Assembly (NCBI GenBank): GCA_007844125.1
Contig: CM017570.1
Span: 52,865,186 to 52,929,185, forward strand
DNA length: 64,000 nucleotides
Source: Sinonovacula constricta
Taxonomy: Eukaryota > Mollusca > Bivalvia > Cardiida > Solecurtidae
Reading direction: 5' to 3'
The notes under the pieces are model-generated. The model worked only from the letters and a program-made list of their open reading frames with translations, made no database searches and had not been told where the DNA came from. The translations under genes and the position numbers were made by a program. How positions within the stretch are numbered: the first letter of the stretch is position 1; every line of letters begins with the position of its first letter. Of the stretch, positions 25,561-36,807 are shown in pieces.

Positions 25561-26290
25561 GGTTCCATTAATTATTAAAGTCAACCATATTGAATCTATT
25601 TTACATAGTCATTTATTTAATTAAATTTTACACCAACTATTTAATCACCATAATCTACCATTTACAATGATCACTGCATACATATATTCTCATATTTTAA
25701 AGATGAACAACATTGTAAATGTTACATAGTGTCAATATACAAGATGACAAGTGAATAGTGTATACCTTAGTCATAAGTTAAAGATCATTACATTATCATT
25801 ACAACTGAATACAATACTTGTAATATTGGATGTTAGTAGTGTATAACTTAAGTCGAGTATTAAAACTTTACATATTCATGCATAATATAAGGTAACATCA
25901 CATGCAAGAGCATGACAATATAAGACAATTCCCACAAATGACATAAATGATTGGAATAAACGAAAGCAATAAACATCCTTTTCCTACTAGTTATTCCCAT
26001 TAACAGTCCTAATATTCTAAATCGGAAGTGTTTTTTTTTATTATTACATTTTTCGTGAGTACAGATATTCATACCTTGTTGTACAGATATACCCTAGTGT
26101 TTTCTTTTAAGTTGAGATGCAGTTTTCAATCATTTCATAGTAAAAATCTGCTCTAGATTGTGAGCTCGTAACCATCGTTAACGAATTATTTTGTTATTAT
26201 GAACATGCATCTTCTTCAACTATTGGAAATTCGGGAATCCGAAAAACTCTTTTGGGATATTTTGCAGTACATATGTATAAACATCGCAAA
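25561..26290. other. Non-coding stretch downstream of the NACHT pseudogene
   Basis: A 70-codon minus frame (25,860-26,072) has no recognisable domain. Nothing else is seen; a 3' untranslated region of the ancestral gene could lie here. Confidence 0.35.
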
Positions 26291-26293
26291 GTT

Positions 26294-27215
26294 TTACTTT
26301 CTTACTACTGTTTTACTTTCTTTCTTCGTTTGATGTACTGCGCAAGAAGTATCTTCCATGACTAATGAAGCCATAACTGCTTGCCTGCTTGAGACACCTC
26401 CCATGGTCGGCATTTTGATATTAATAAGACGGAGTCTGCTCGTGACTGGCATCACTAAAATGCCGCTGGCAGACATCTTAGTACGTGGAACAATTCTAAG
26501 TTCGGTGTGGTTTGAAAGATCAAGGAAACAGTCTTCATTAACTTGAAGTTCTGCGTATTCAATATTTTCCATGATTAACGCCTTTAGTTCATGAGTTAAT
26601 GATACACTTTCCATCAAGGAAACGATTTCATCATTGTTTGCCATTTTGACGTCTATGAGACTGAGACCCATTGTGACTGGTCTCATTTTCAGGACGGTGA
26701 CAGATATAGTAAGTGAAAGTGCTCTGAGTCCGCTGTGGTTTTAAAGGTCTAGGAAACCGACTTCATTATTTTGCTGCGCAGTAAATGGTTCCCAATAATA
26801 GTTTCGTGGGGTTATGCGTACTTGAGACACGTTCTTTCAGGATAACTATTTCATCATTGTTTGGCATTTTGATGTTTTTAGATCGAGGATCCTCGTGACT
26901 GGTCTCGCTTATGGACATCTAACAGATATGTTAAGAAGTGAAACAAATCTAAGTTTGGTGTGGTGTGACAGATCAGGGAAACAGTCTTCATTATTTTGAA
27001 GTTCTGCGCAGTCAATGATTTGGAGGACCAACTCCTCAAGTCCATGCGTGCTTTATAACTTTTCATAAAAGAAACTATTTCAGCATTGCTGGCCAGTTTT
27101 ATGTCTATGAGTCTTAGATTTTTGTGGCTGCCCTCACTTTCAGACGGCTGACGGAATAAGTCCTCAAGTATATTCATGCTTGATACACTTTCTATCACGG
27201 AAAGTATTTCTTTTT
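26294..27215 (-). other. C-terminal LRR-like repeats of the pseudogene
   Basis: Three to four diverged modules of roughly 85-95 codons share LRLIDIKMANNDEIVSLMES, AELQVNEDCFLDLSNHTELR and a following SASGILVMPVTS phrase. The first (27,215-26,880) is frame-disrupted, the second (26,875-26,700) is the most decayed, and the third (26,686-26,294) is still open for 130 codons. The Leu/Ile spacing and the DLSxHT phrase resemble the C-terminal repeats of mollusc NACHT proteins. There is no catalytic signature. Confidence 0.65.
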
Positions 27216-27984
27216 TTTATTTGTCCGTTTGATCAAACAATAAATCAACCTTTTACACAATATTGAGGTATCTTGAACCCCATTTACTTGTATCTGCCTG
27301 TCAACTTCACTGTCTTTTAAACGTAACTCCTCCAGTTTCCAGTGTCGTGTTGTAGTTATAAGTGTACATTGTAAACTAGAATTTCTCCCTGGTACCCCGT
27401 TACTTATTGATGACATATCTGATTGTTTTGGTGTTGTCCATTCATCTAAACCATCCAGAATAATAAAGCATTTTCTAGAGAAATATGTTCTTCAGAAGCT
27501 CACCTGGTTCAACACCTTGAAGTGTTTTGTTACTGACAACAATATGCTTCAGAAGCTGGGACGTTATCATGTCTTCAATGTAGTACTGACCAGTTAAATT
27601 TCGCAGTGAGACATAAAATAAAAAAGTCATAAAAAGCCAACTCGAAAGCATTTACTGTTTCAACTTTTTCATGTAGATTACACCAGGTTGACAAAATATA
27701 TTTCGTAAGAGAGGTTTAACCCATCCCGGCATCTCAAGTGACGTAGATATTGTAATAAGGATCATCAGCGTTACCGAAAATGTCATTGACTTTTATGGGT
27801 CTTTTGTTTTCCTCTAATGATGACTTACATAGAACTGTGTGATCGACCAGCTGCAGCAGTGGTTCAGCATATATATCGTCAATATCAGTCTCGATGTTTG
27901 AAGACGCAGTGGCAATGATAGGAGACTTTTTCACAATTCTTTTGTAAAACTGAACCAGGCTGTCATGTATCCCAGAGGACCATT
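27195..27984 (-). other. NACHT NTPase exon of the pseudogene
   Basis: The exon opens with EWSSGIHDSLVQFYKRIVKK, then a typical pre-NACHT linker ending in PYYNIYVT. The Walker A motif follows at about 27,739-27,708 as T-stop-DAGMG-stop-TS. The lysine codon reads TAA (27,718-27,716) and the first glycine position reads TGA (27,736-27,734). After frameshifts near 27,640 and 27,475 the Walker B ILDGLDEW is intact (27,470-27,438), followed by the sensor-type TLITTTRHWKLEELRLKDSE. Walker A and B positions are in family order. The domain is cut short near 27,215. Confidence 0.85.
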
Positions 27985-28737
27985 CTGAAATAAAAAGTTC
28001 GTTGTTCAAAACGGAGAAATGTTAAGTTTCTTTTCTACATAGGGGTATGAAGTGAATGAAGCAAACAAATCGTATAAAAGGGATTTATAGAATGGTTCTC
28101 GTACAGTTTACTTGATGTTTTAATATATATTCTATCAAAATGTATTTATCTATCAATGTTAGACAAATTATATGCACTTGTCCTAAAAGAATAATGGACA
28201 AACATGAATGACATTTTACATAATCATTTCTCATACGTTTATACGAATAATGTTTTCATGATATAGAACATTGTGAAATTCATGTGTAAAAGATACACGA
28301 AGTGACAATTATCAATACAATTTACAAATTGATGAATATAACATATAATTGTACCATGCGAAAAATAGCCACCAATGTTATACATGCATCCACCTATATA
28401 TACACCGAACCATACAATACACCTGCCCACTAATCCATTTATTTACCTGTTCATTTAGACAGTATTTATCGAACTACAACTACATTATTTCACCTATACA
28501 TTAACTCATGCACCCCCTATACAAGCTCTGATAACCTTTACATATGCTCAACATACATCCCTACTTCCGTACAAAAAGCCTATAGCCGTTGATGACGTTG
28601 TCTCGACTTTCACTAAGACATGACGCCGTGTTATATAATAGCAGAACTATATATCATACGATGTACAAATGTCAGACTACTTGGCTACTTGTAATGCGTC
28701 ATAGTATAAATCATAGAGAAGTCACTTTCTATGTATG

Positions 28738-29080
28738 AAATTGCTGCCGCATCATTAATTCATTTCAGTAATAAATACCGCATCATACTCGTGTGTCGAT
28801 TATTTGCACAGCGTAGTAACTTCAAAACGGTAATTTATGCAAGTTTGTAACCGTTACTGGTAAAAACTTCATGTCGGTTATGTATGCGGCGAAATAAATC
28901 TTTATTTGAAATTGCTGCCGCACCATTAATTCATTTCTGTAATAAATACCACATCAGTGTCGTATGTAGATACTTTGGACAGCGTAGTTACTTCAAATCG
29001 GTAATTAATGCAAGTTTATTAATGTCGTTACGATATTACAGAGCAATAACTTTATCTCTGTAATACATTTTGTATAAATG
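28738..29080. repeat. 171-bp direct duplication inside the intron
   Basis: AAATTGCTGCCGCATCATTA at 28,738 and AAATTGCTGCCGCACCATTA at 28,909 begin two copies that share AATAAATACC, CAGCGTAGT and CTTCAAA. Divergence is modest. No gene. Confidence 0.75.
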
Positions 29081-29520
29081 ATAATGTGATGTATGTCATT
29101 TTTATAGACATTGGCTTGCACCCATAACAAGGAATGTATAATCCAACCTTAAAGTTAATGCATCAGATAGTTATAAGTATTCACCAAAGAAACTAGAATG
29201 ATAGATAGACTCACGCCTGAGGAAGAAGGTCGCAACTGTTTATTTTCCAATTTGGATGGGCTGACTCTTTTTATGCATACACCAACTCACATGTATTTTT
29301 AGGCATTAGGAATATAATTTAGGTCAGGAAAATCATTATCATGTTTTATTTAAAGTGAATAAATGCATTCAGAAATAAATATTATTCTCACAATATATCC
29401 TAGATATGTTATTATTTAAGCATATTCAACAACTGCCTCAAATACACATTCTTTAATTATATGATACATTTAGAAAAACAAGCATATTCATTATTCAACT
29501 TTCATCAGGATACACGCAGC

Positions 29521-29691
29521 TACATGTACACACACGCACACACACACACATACACACACGCACACACATACACACACGCAAACACACACACACACACATA
29601 CACACACACACATACATACATACACACATACACACACATACACACACACACATACAAACACACACACACATACATACACACACGCACACAC

Positions 29692-29723
<32 letters not shown>

Positions 29724-29968
29724 GCGCACACATACACATACACACACGCACACACACACACACACATACACACACACATACATACATACACACATACACA
29801 CACATACACACACACATACAAACACACACACACACATACACACACACATACACACACACACTTACCAAACATACATACATACACACACACACATACACAC
29901 ACACATACACACATACACACACACATACACACACACAAACATACATACACATACATACATACACACAC
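29521..29968. repeat. (CA)n-rich microsatellite, about 450 bp
   Basis: CA dinucleotides with regular TA and CG substitutions (CATACA, CACGCA). All frames across it are open and give Thr/His- or Cys/Val-rich artefacts. It lies within the pseudogene intron. Confidence 0.95.
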
Positions 29969-30124
29969 ATCAAGTTCGATGCATATGCAAGTTATTTCTC
30001 ATGTCAATCCCATCCAATTTTGTACACACATTCTGTCATACATATATATTCCTCTCATTTGCCGATATAATTACATCATAGATTCGTAATGGTTAATGTC
30101 AAATTAAGTCTTTTAAGAGCTTAC

Positions 30125-30856
30125 CTTAGACTTCATTTGGAACGTTTTTGACACTTTTCAATTCAGCCTTCACTTCTTTAAATCCCGACTTAAGCTTATG
30201 TTCTACCTTTTTAACATGATATTTTATGTCACCTATACTAGAGTTGTTTTCCTCTGTTGTTTCCTGTATACATTTTAGACTTTTTTTACTTTACTCGCCA
30301 CTTCTTCAAAAGCAGACAATACATCATCAAAACGTTCCCATCTTTCAAGCTTTTTTCTCATTCGTTCCATGTCTTCCTTGTTCACTACTTCTTCATTCTT
30401 TATTTCATCAGTAAGTTCACTGAGTGAGAAGGTGACGCGAAGTATCTTTTTAGTTTTTAGAAGAGTTCTGTTAATGATATTCCAATTCTTTTCGAATTCA
30501 TCTCCTGTCATGGCCATACAGACTGTTTCTAAGCATTCGTATTTCATTTACGGCTTTATGTTTTGCATTTCTGCGTTTAGTGACGCAGTTCGAAATAATG
30601 CAACTGAGTAGTGTAATGTCAAAACAATCTATGTCAGCATTTGGAAACAAAATATTTAGTTGGTCTTGCCTTAAAATCTTTTTCTGATGTAAAAAATCAA
30701 TAATATCTTTATTATGCTTTGCGTTTAAAAACGATTCAATGTTCCTGGATTATAACTTTTCATAAAGAATTCCTTCAAAATTGTCCGTCCTCCTTCCAGT
30801 AAGAATCTGGTACACTGGTACCAGTTGATCCTTTCCGGGACGGTACCGGCCGCCAT
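30125..30856 (-). other. HEPN (DZIP3-like) exon of the pseudogene
   Basis: From an ATG at 30,856 the frame reads through RINWYQCTRFLLEGG to a premature stop at 30,727-30,725. A one-base shift restores the next part, with FPNADIDCFDITLLSC (about 30,648-30,601) and NEIRMLRNSLYGH (about 30,549-30,511). A further shift leads to a helical, charged stretch (90 codons to 30,275) and another shift to a lysine-rich tail. RNSLYGH fits the R-x(4-6)-H signature of catalytic HEPN RNases. The phrases match the HEPN region at the N-terminus of DZIP3-like mollusc proteins. The exon ends at a consensus donor, AAG then GTAAGC (GT at 30,124-30,123). Confidence 0.78.
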
Positions 30857-32075
30857 CCTGTGCTCCTTGAAATGGGACCTGAAAGTTCAATGCCAAAAGC
30901 AAACAGGTTAAATTGCAATCAAGACATTACACAGTTTTTAATATCATAAATAAGATTTTTTTTAGTAGATATCATAATAATAATATCATAAATTAGTTGA
31001 AAGACAAAAACAAAATTCAGTAGAACATTGAAGTGGCACAGAAGTTTTGCAGGGTCCAAATCATAAACGAACAATATAAATTTTAGACTGCCCCTTGGGT
31101 GGCTGCTTAATACAAGTTTAACTGTATATATAAAACTAAAATTGTGATCCTGGTCTCCATAAAGGTATGTGGAATGTGTGGAATGTGTGGAATATAATAA
31201 TAAAAGGTCCGATAAAAACAGAGCGTCGGTTTATGTTAGATGTTTAGCTATTGGGTGAGTCTTTATTTGTATTTGTTTTGTAATTATACTTGATTGTTTA
31301 GTTGTTTCACGGTTTTTGAATGTTAGGTACAGGCTTACATATTCAATTGATTTATTTCTGAAAGGATGAAACAACCGTGGATGCAACTCAACAAACCAAG
31401 GCTTTTAATAGTTACGACCGACTTCTTTTGTCTATTAAAAGAGGGCCGGGGAATTAACGTTAGTATAAATGTGTGAAATCTTTGGTGCCGGGGCACCTGA
31501 ACAAACACCTGTGGAAGGCCCTGTACTTGTATTCGATATACCAGTTTGGAACCCTATTCACAAAAACACAAAAATACTCATTTTCAACCAACTTGTCTTT
31601 TTTGTTTGTTTTTCTCATTTCAGTCTTCATTTAACCCTGTTGCGTTTTCTTAATTGGCGTCATTTACTGTAAGTGCCAAGACTGATTACATCCAACACTT
31701 TATAAACAAACAATGGCCAAATCAATTTTAATATGAGCCTTCCTATTGTTTAACACATCCACCAAATTACCTAATCAGAATGCGTCATATGGTTTTACGG
31801 TCTTACGGTATAGTTCCACCCCAATGCAATATCCGGTCTTACACTTGGCTAAGGATAGTACTACTATGTTACAAACATTATCTTCACAAGTTAAGGACGT
31901 AACTGGTAACCGACTGTATTTCGGTTTGTTTTTATTTTGTAATATATTGCAGCTGTTTATTACGATCATTATAACAATGTTCAACTATTTGGCGGAGTAA
32001 GTTCTCAGATAAACTGTCTGGAAAGAAAAACCGTCGCACAGCAAAGCAACATAAAGATCTTCCTACATAAGGTCC
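30857..32075. other. Upstream flank of the NACHT pseudogene, no gene seen
   Basis: AT-rich sequence. A triple GTGGAATGT occurs at 31,168-31,190. Small frames (31,469-31,672; 31,746-32,000) have no domain. A promoter of the ancestral gene could lie near 30,900-31,100, but no convincing TATA box is placed. Confidence 0.35.
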
Positions 32076-32078
32076 TTA

Positions 32079-32155
32079 GCCGGGAATGAAACTCGAACCC
32101 ACGCGGTGAGATGCTAAGCAGTCAAAGGAGATACAAGCCGGTTACTCTACCACTA
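32079..32155 (-). repeat. tRNA-derived SINE head, spacer copy
   Basis: On the minus strand, TGGTAGAGTAACCGGCTTG resembles box A and GTGGGTTCGAGTTTC resembles box B. The flanking sequence differs from the 14,211 family, so this is probably a separate insertion or another tRNA source. Confidence 0.5.
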
Positions 32156-32804
32156 TTTCATGGGGGACCCTAGCCCATTGAAAATCCCTTTAGAAGTACC
32201 CCGCACAAAGATATATAAATATATGCTATATTAACACTGCAATGTTTAGATTCAAAATGAAAATCCCATTGCGGGATTAAAAAAAGGCGAACGCAGAAAT
32301 GGGGGATTGATGACAAATGTTTGTGTTTTAATAGAAATCTTACAATAAATACATAAAAGAAGGACATTGTCGTTGAATTCTGAATAAATCTTTGGCAAAT
32401 ACGACTTTAAATTGAGCGTATTAGCCATTATTTTATTGGCACAGTCACCATTCAAGGCGTAGTGTTAACAAGAATTTGTTAATGGCATATTTCTCTAATA
32501 TTCCTCAAGACATGCAACTATCACACTAAAATTATTGACAAAGTGCACTATTTAACTGATATTTAAGAACTTTTTTTTCTCAAATTATTGTTTTGTACGA
32601 TGTTGTCAGTGGAAAATATATATTTTTTAAGAAGACAGCGATTAGGTGATTTGTTGTCAGTCAACTGACATATTTTAAAATAGTTGATCGAGACACTTAT
32701 GTAAAATTGTTTCAATAGAAAAAGAACATGCTTTTGGAAAGAATAAAGATAACAAAAACAGTAAAAAAAATCCGAAAAAATAAAGACAACAAAACCAAGG
32801 GACC
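32156..32804. other. Non-coding, no feature seen
   Basis: AT-rich, with minus frames of 65-87 codons that overlap one another and carry no recognisable domain. Confidence 0.4.
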
Positions 32805-33300
32805 ATGCTGGCCCTAAATCGCTCATCTAAGGACACAAGCTTATAGTAGGCTCAAATCTGGCGTCAAGTAATTAAGAGTTATTTACTCTAAAAATCTTTG
32901 GTGTCGATTGGACCATTAGTGTGGCCATTGGCGGATAACATTTTCTAGATTTTTACGTAGTGACCTACTTCAAAAGATATCTAAGATTTCATACTAGCAA
33001 ACACTCTGGCCAAGTTTGGTGAAGATTGGAGCCCATTGATTGTCTTTAGTGTGTTCACAAACTTTTTCTAAGATTTGACCTAGTACCCAGTTACAAACTG
33101 ATTTTCAGATTTCACGCAGACAAACATTCTGACCAAGTTTGATGAAGTTTGATGAAGATTAGGCTTTCAATGTGGCCTCTACTGTGTTCACATAGTTTTT
33201 TCTAAGTATTTGGTATATTATTTGATTTTATTCAGGCAAATATTCTGATCAAGTTGGGTGAAGATTGTCGACGACGAATGGATTTATTTACCCTCGCCTA
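32805..33300. mobile_element. 145-bp-unit element, deleted copy
   Basis: The head GGCCCTAAATCGCTCATCTA (about 32,811) is followed by about three diverged units and a GTCGACGACGAATGG-type end. It then runs into TTTACCCTCGCCTATATTGC, a phrase similar to the start of the insertion at 38,940. The hairpin tail is missing. Confidence 0.6.
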
Positions 33301-33604
33301 TATTGCGAGCACATTAAAACATTCAGATTATAGTAATTGCTTATTAGTTTAGTATTTTGATGTCTGGGGTGTGGGGTGTATGTCCTTATATTATTTAACT
33401 TTACTTTTGATTTATTAACATTATTATCCTTATATAAATTAGAGAATTGTTTCTGATCAAAATTAGATTCCGTAACTTAAACAGCTATGTTATAAAAGTT
33501 TTGATCTGAATCACAGCTTAAAAGATTATTATAAGAATCTGTAAGGTTAAACTGTATAATAACAATGTTGTATTATATATCGCAACTAATCAATCTATAA
33601 TGGT

Positions 33605-34210
33605 CTATCACAGGCACTGGAATAAGATTCCTATGATCATTGCAACATATACAAAACTCTGAAAAGGCACAGGACAACGGCATTTCACATGCAAACCGAG
33701 TGAAAAGTATTAACAAATTTGTAATGAATCATTTAACGAAAAGAGCAAATCCAACAGTTGCCGCCTTGGAACGGCCAGTCGGCAATATGGACCGACCGGG
33801 TGCTTAAACCGATTTTACAGAGCTCAACCTCGCACTTCCTGATGGGTTTCTCAAATGCAAGTAATGAAAAAAACCGATCTATTTGAATACAAAATGTCCA
33901 TGAGCTGATGTTTTCTTTGATAAGTTATGACGTCAGTGAAAATAATGTCCATAGTGTTTAGAAAAGAAAGGGTTATTATTTCAGTTAGTAAAAAACACTA
34001 AACAAAATTGGTTTATTATAAGTAGAAATAACTTTTTGAATCAAGAATAAACATGGCCAAACAAGAATAATGTTTTAAGCATCCTGTTCTTGTGAAGATG
34101 AAATTAAGGAACCAAAGGAAATACACGCAACAATCGTTATAGGCTGAATTAAATGACAACATACAGTACATGCACTGGGAGATTTTTACGACATTGTTTT
34201 GATCATGAAT
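33605..34210. repeat. Dispersed about 500-bp element, spacer copy
   Basis: Contains GCAACATATACAAAACTCTG, TTTTACAGAGCTCAACC, CTTCCTGATGGGTTTCTC and GAGCTGATGTTTTCTTTG, as in 17,069-17,980. It is followed by a GATCATGAATAAGAATATA end that runs directly into a tRNA-like segment. Confidence 0.7.
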
Positions 34211-34214
34211 AAGA

Positions 34215-34280
34215 ATATAAGGTGGTAGAGCGTCGGCTTGCGGATCGTGAGGTCGTGGGTTCGAACCCCGGCCGGGTCAA
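34215..34280 (+). repeat. tRNA-derived SINE head with (TA)n tail
   Basis: GGTGGTAGAGCGTCGGCTTG fits box A and GGTTCGAACCCC fits box B. The open frame gives [18 protein letters not shown], a hallmark of translated animal tRNA-SINEs. A short spacer leads straight into the (TA)n tract, as is usual for SINE tails. Confidence 0.75.
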
Positions 34281-34302
34281 ACCAAAGACTTTAAAGTTGG
34301 TA

Positions 34303-34440
<138 letters not shown>

Positions 34441-35500
34441 TTATAGGTTATTCCTGTATTTTACAGTAAAATGTATAACCTTTTTATTATATATCTTTCG
34501 TTTACTTTGAAAAATACATCATCATCATCCCCAACAAAGCCACCACCACCATCAACATCACTTTGACTTATGTCAAAACAAAACAACGCTTCCTGGTCAG
34601 CTAGACGCCTCACAAGCAGTTTTAAACATATACTAACAAGCGTCTTTATGCACGCATGGTTCCCGGTCTTTAATTCGTTTGAGATTGAAATCGGAAACCA
34701 GACTAGCATCGTTTAGTGCACATGTACTCAACCGTCCAATTTGAAATTAATATATATTTTTTTGATCCAATACGGGAATATATTGGACGGTCACGTGGTA
34801 CAAATGCAGATTGTCGATTGGTTACATTTATTAGATATATAATAAATATATATATTACCCCAGTGGGAAGCACCGGTATCGTTTGGACGCAGGGCTTGAG
34901 CTTATAAGTGCCTTGCCTACAGTGTCAAAGTCTCACCCTGGAGATCATGCTCAACAGTCCCTTATAAATGTAGTTGCTTATTGGAATACGGTAATAGTAA
35001 ATCAACTTTCTCTAACTCTTTTCATCAAGTTACTACAGGCAATTTAATATATTCAGGTAGTTTTAATTTTATACTCTTATATACCAATTTAGTACATGTA
35101 TAGATTTTGGAGGCTATGCCTGTTGTGGTTTGGTAATTATGTTTAATAAAAGACATTTATAGATGGTTTGTTTAATTTATCAATGCCCAGTTGTCAGCGC
35201 TTTTAATATATAATCATATTTTCTATCAATATGTGTTTATAGAGGGAGACCCGTAGATCAATAGGTGTGTGAGATGTAAGGGAGGTCACTCTCCATACCC
35301 GGAAGTAGCGAGGCTACAAATGGATTCGTTGTTTATTTTTATTATATTTCCATAAAATAAATTGGATTGAACGATGTTTCAAATGTATTATGTATTAGTT
35401 ATTTCTGTTTTTTTATTGAAAGTGCATGATCCCCGGTTGTGGGTTTTATAAGCTGTCGCACTTCTTTGTCTATTTACGTTGAGTTGGTGTGATATATGTT
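34441..35500. other. Non-coding, no feature seen
   Basis: Mostly AT-rich. A minus frame of 82 codons (34,461-34,709) contains an Asp/Gly run from a CAT/CAC/CCA triplet tract and has no domain. Confidence 0.35.
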
Positions 35501-35506
35501 TGAACA

Positions 35507-35881
35507 CTAGACCAACAATATTATTTTCATAACATTATCGGCTATGGCTAGAAGAAATACAATATCGATGTTAGTTTTTTCTTTAGAAGATGGGTTGTAG
35601 TTATGTGGTACAGCTATTGTTCGACACTGTGGGCAATCTAAAGCCGCCACTGTGAGGGGTCTATTAGCATTTGGGCCCGGGACCAGAGTTGCGACATATG
35701 GCGAATCGGATGAGCACCCGCGAGAGTATGTTTGGGTATATGCGAGAGAAACCCTTCCAACCTCTATCCCCCCTTCCATACGGATAAGGTGGCGAATAGC
35801 TGAACCAAGTAGCCCGGCATTGGTCGTTAAAAGTATTAAATTAAACACTGCTAAAATATAAAATGAATGGGTATAGTACAT
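35507..35881 (-). CDS. Hypothetical small protein or exon, possible signal peptide
   Basis: A 124-codon frame. It is more GC-rich than its surroundings between 35,620 and 35,840. The N-terminus has a hydrophobic run (FYILAVFNLILLTTNAG, residues 7-23) that could be a signal peptide. The middle has a CPQC pair and a hydrophilic stretch, and the end is hydrophobic again. I do not recognise a family. The opposite strand is also open for 69 codons, so it may be a transposon fragment or chance. No neighbours help to define it. Confidence 0.25.
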   Translation of the reverse strand: MYYTHSFYILAVFNLILLTTNAGLLGSAIRHLIRMEGGIEVGRVSLAYTQTYSRGCSSDSPYVATLVPGPNANRPLTVAALDCPQCRTIAVPHNYNPSSKEKTNIDIVFLLAIADNVMKIILLV

Positions 35882-35939
35882 GAATACGGGGTGGATCTAT
35901 TACCCAACTAATACAATTAATATATGCGTGTCCAGAAGA

Positions 35940-36085
35940 TTTTTTAAAGGAGCCTGCGAAGTCGAGTCCTCCCAACTTTCCTCGGCCCAAGTCCAAGATT
36001 CTTTGGCCATGGTCAGGGGCTTATCCGGGCAGGCCACTCTAGGCTCCCTGATGATGACGTCGCCCATGGACGTTATATAAGATTG
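35940..36085 (-). pseudogene. Short coding-like fragment, probably transposon-derived
   Basis: A sharply bounded GC-rich patch of about 145 bp reads on the minus strand as MGDVIIREPRVACPDKPLT followed by a Trp/Glu/Ser-rich stretch. Surrounding sequence is repeat-derived. The plus strand is also open. It looks like a fragment of an element's open frame, but no family is named. Confidence 0.3.
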
Positions 36086-36109
36086 CTCTGTAAATGTGGT
36101 CTCTTGTGT

Positions 36110-36790
36110 GTTCACAAGTGTTTCCTAAAGTTTGACAATTTGTCCGTTTTTGACCCTAGGTGACCCAATACAGTTTCTTAAAAATAGTTTCAGACAAGAA
36201 GATTTTCAATGTTTTACTATAAAATCATGTATGGAAAATGGCCTGAGACCTGGCGACCACGTTTATTTTTACCAATCATTTTTTTACCAATCTTGATAGA
36301 GGGCTACACACGAAATTAGTTTACCAAATATCAAGGCTAATGATCTTGTAGCTTCTGAGAATAAAACTTTCAAAGTTTTGCTATATAGCCACTATGGACT
36401 ATATAACCATATAGGAAAATGACCAATAATTTTTTCTTAACTTGTACAACAAATATTTAAAGCTATGATTCTGGGAGTTTCTGACAATGACAGTTTCAAC
36501 GCTTTACAAGAAAACTTTGTATGGAAAATGACCAGGCCCCTGGCGGCCATGTTTTCTAATGAATGAAAATTATAAGAACAATCTTTATACAGGCTTCCTA
36601 TGGAACATATATACCAAATATCAAAGCTCTAGATGAAGTAGTAAGGGGCAAGAAAAATTTCAAAGTTTAACTATATAGCCATGTGTATAAAATGGTCAAG
36701 CACCATGTTTTTGATGGGACAAAAGTCTTCGAACAAATTTTCGCTCCCCTTGTCTACTAAATGATTGTGATGAAGTTTGTTGAATTTGGG
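36110..36790. repeat. About 200-bp unit repeat, three to four units
   Basis: Units share GTATGGAAAATG, CCTGGCG[AG]CCA, CCAAATATCAA, CTATATAGCCA and TTTCAAAGTTT. Not related to the 145-bp unit. It lies just left of the copy B block. Confidence 0.65.
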
Positions 36791-36807
36791 ACAGCTTGTT
36801 CAAACAA

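Larger units (their letters stand above)
27985..30124 (-). other. Intron of the pseudogene
   Basis: The donor AAG/GTAAGC at 30,125/30,124 and the acceptor TTTTTATTTCAG/AA at 27,985/27,984 are both near consensus. Exon 1 ends in the linker after HEPN and exon 2 starts in the region just before NACHT, as expected for the family. It contains a (CA)n tract and a 171-bp direct duplication. Confidence 0.7.
26294..30856 (-). pseudogene. HEPN(DZIP3-like)-NACHT-LRR-like gene, decayed
   Basis: Remnant of a STAND NTPase gene of the type expanded in bivalves. In order on the minus strand: a DZIP3-like HEPN exon (30,856-30,125), an intron of about 2.1 kb, a NACHT exon (27,984-27,195) and C-terminal repeats (about 27,215-26,294). 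Such proteins are thought to act as cytosolic sensors or switches in innate immunity; that role is inferred from the family. The copy is broken by at least three frameshifts in exon 1, two stop codons in the Walker A motif, frameshifts before and after the middle of the NACHT domain, and loss of the NACHT C-terminal part. Strand, order and splice signals are mutually consistent, so it is a former multi-exon gene and not a processed copy. Confidence 0.85.

Noticed and set aside
26358..26546. A 62-codon plus frame
   Set aside because: It is the opposite-strand shadow of the LRR-like repeats of the NACHT pseudogene.
29461..30081. A 206-codon Thr/His-rich frame and several Cys/Val-rich minus frames
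   Set aside because: All derive from the (CA)n tract inside the pseudogene intron.
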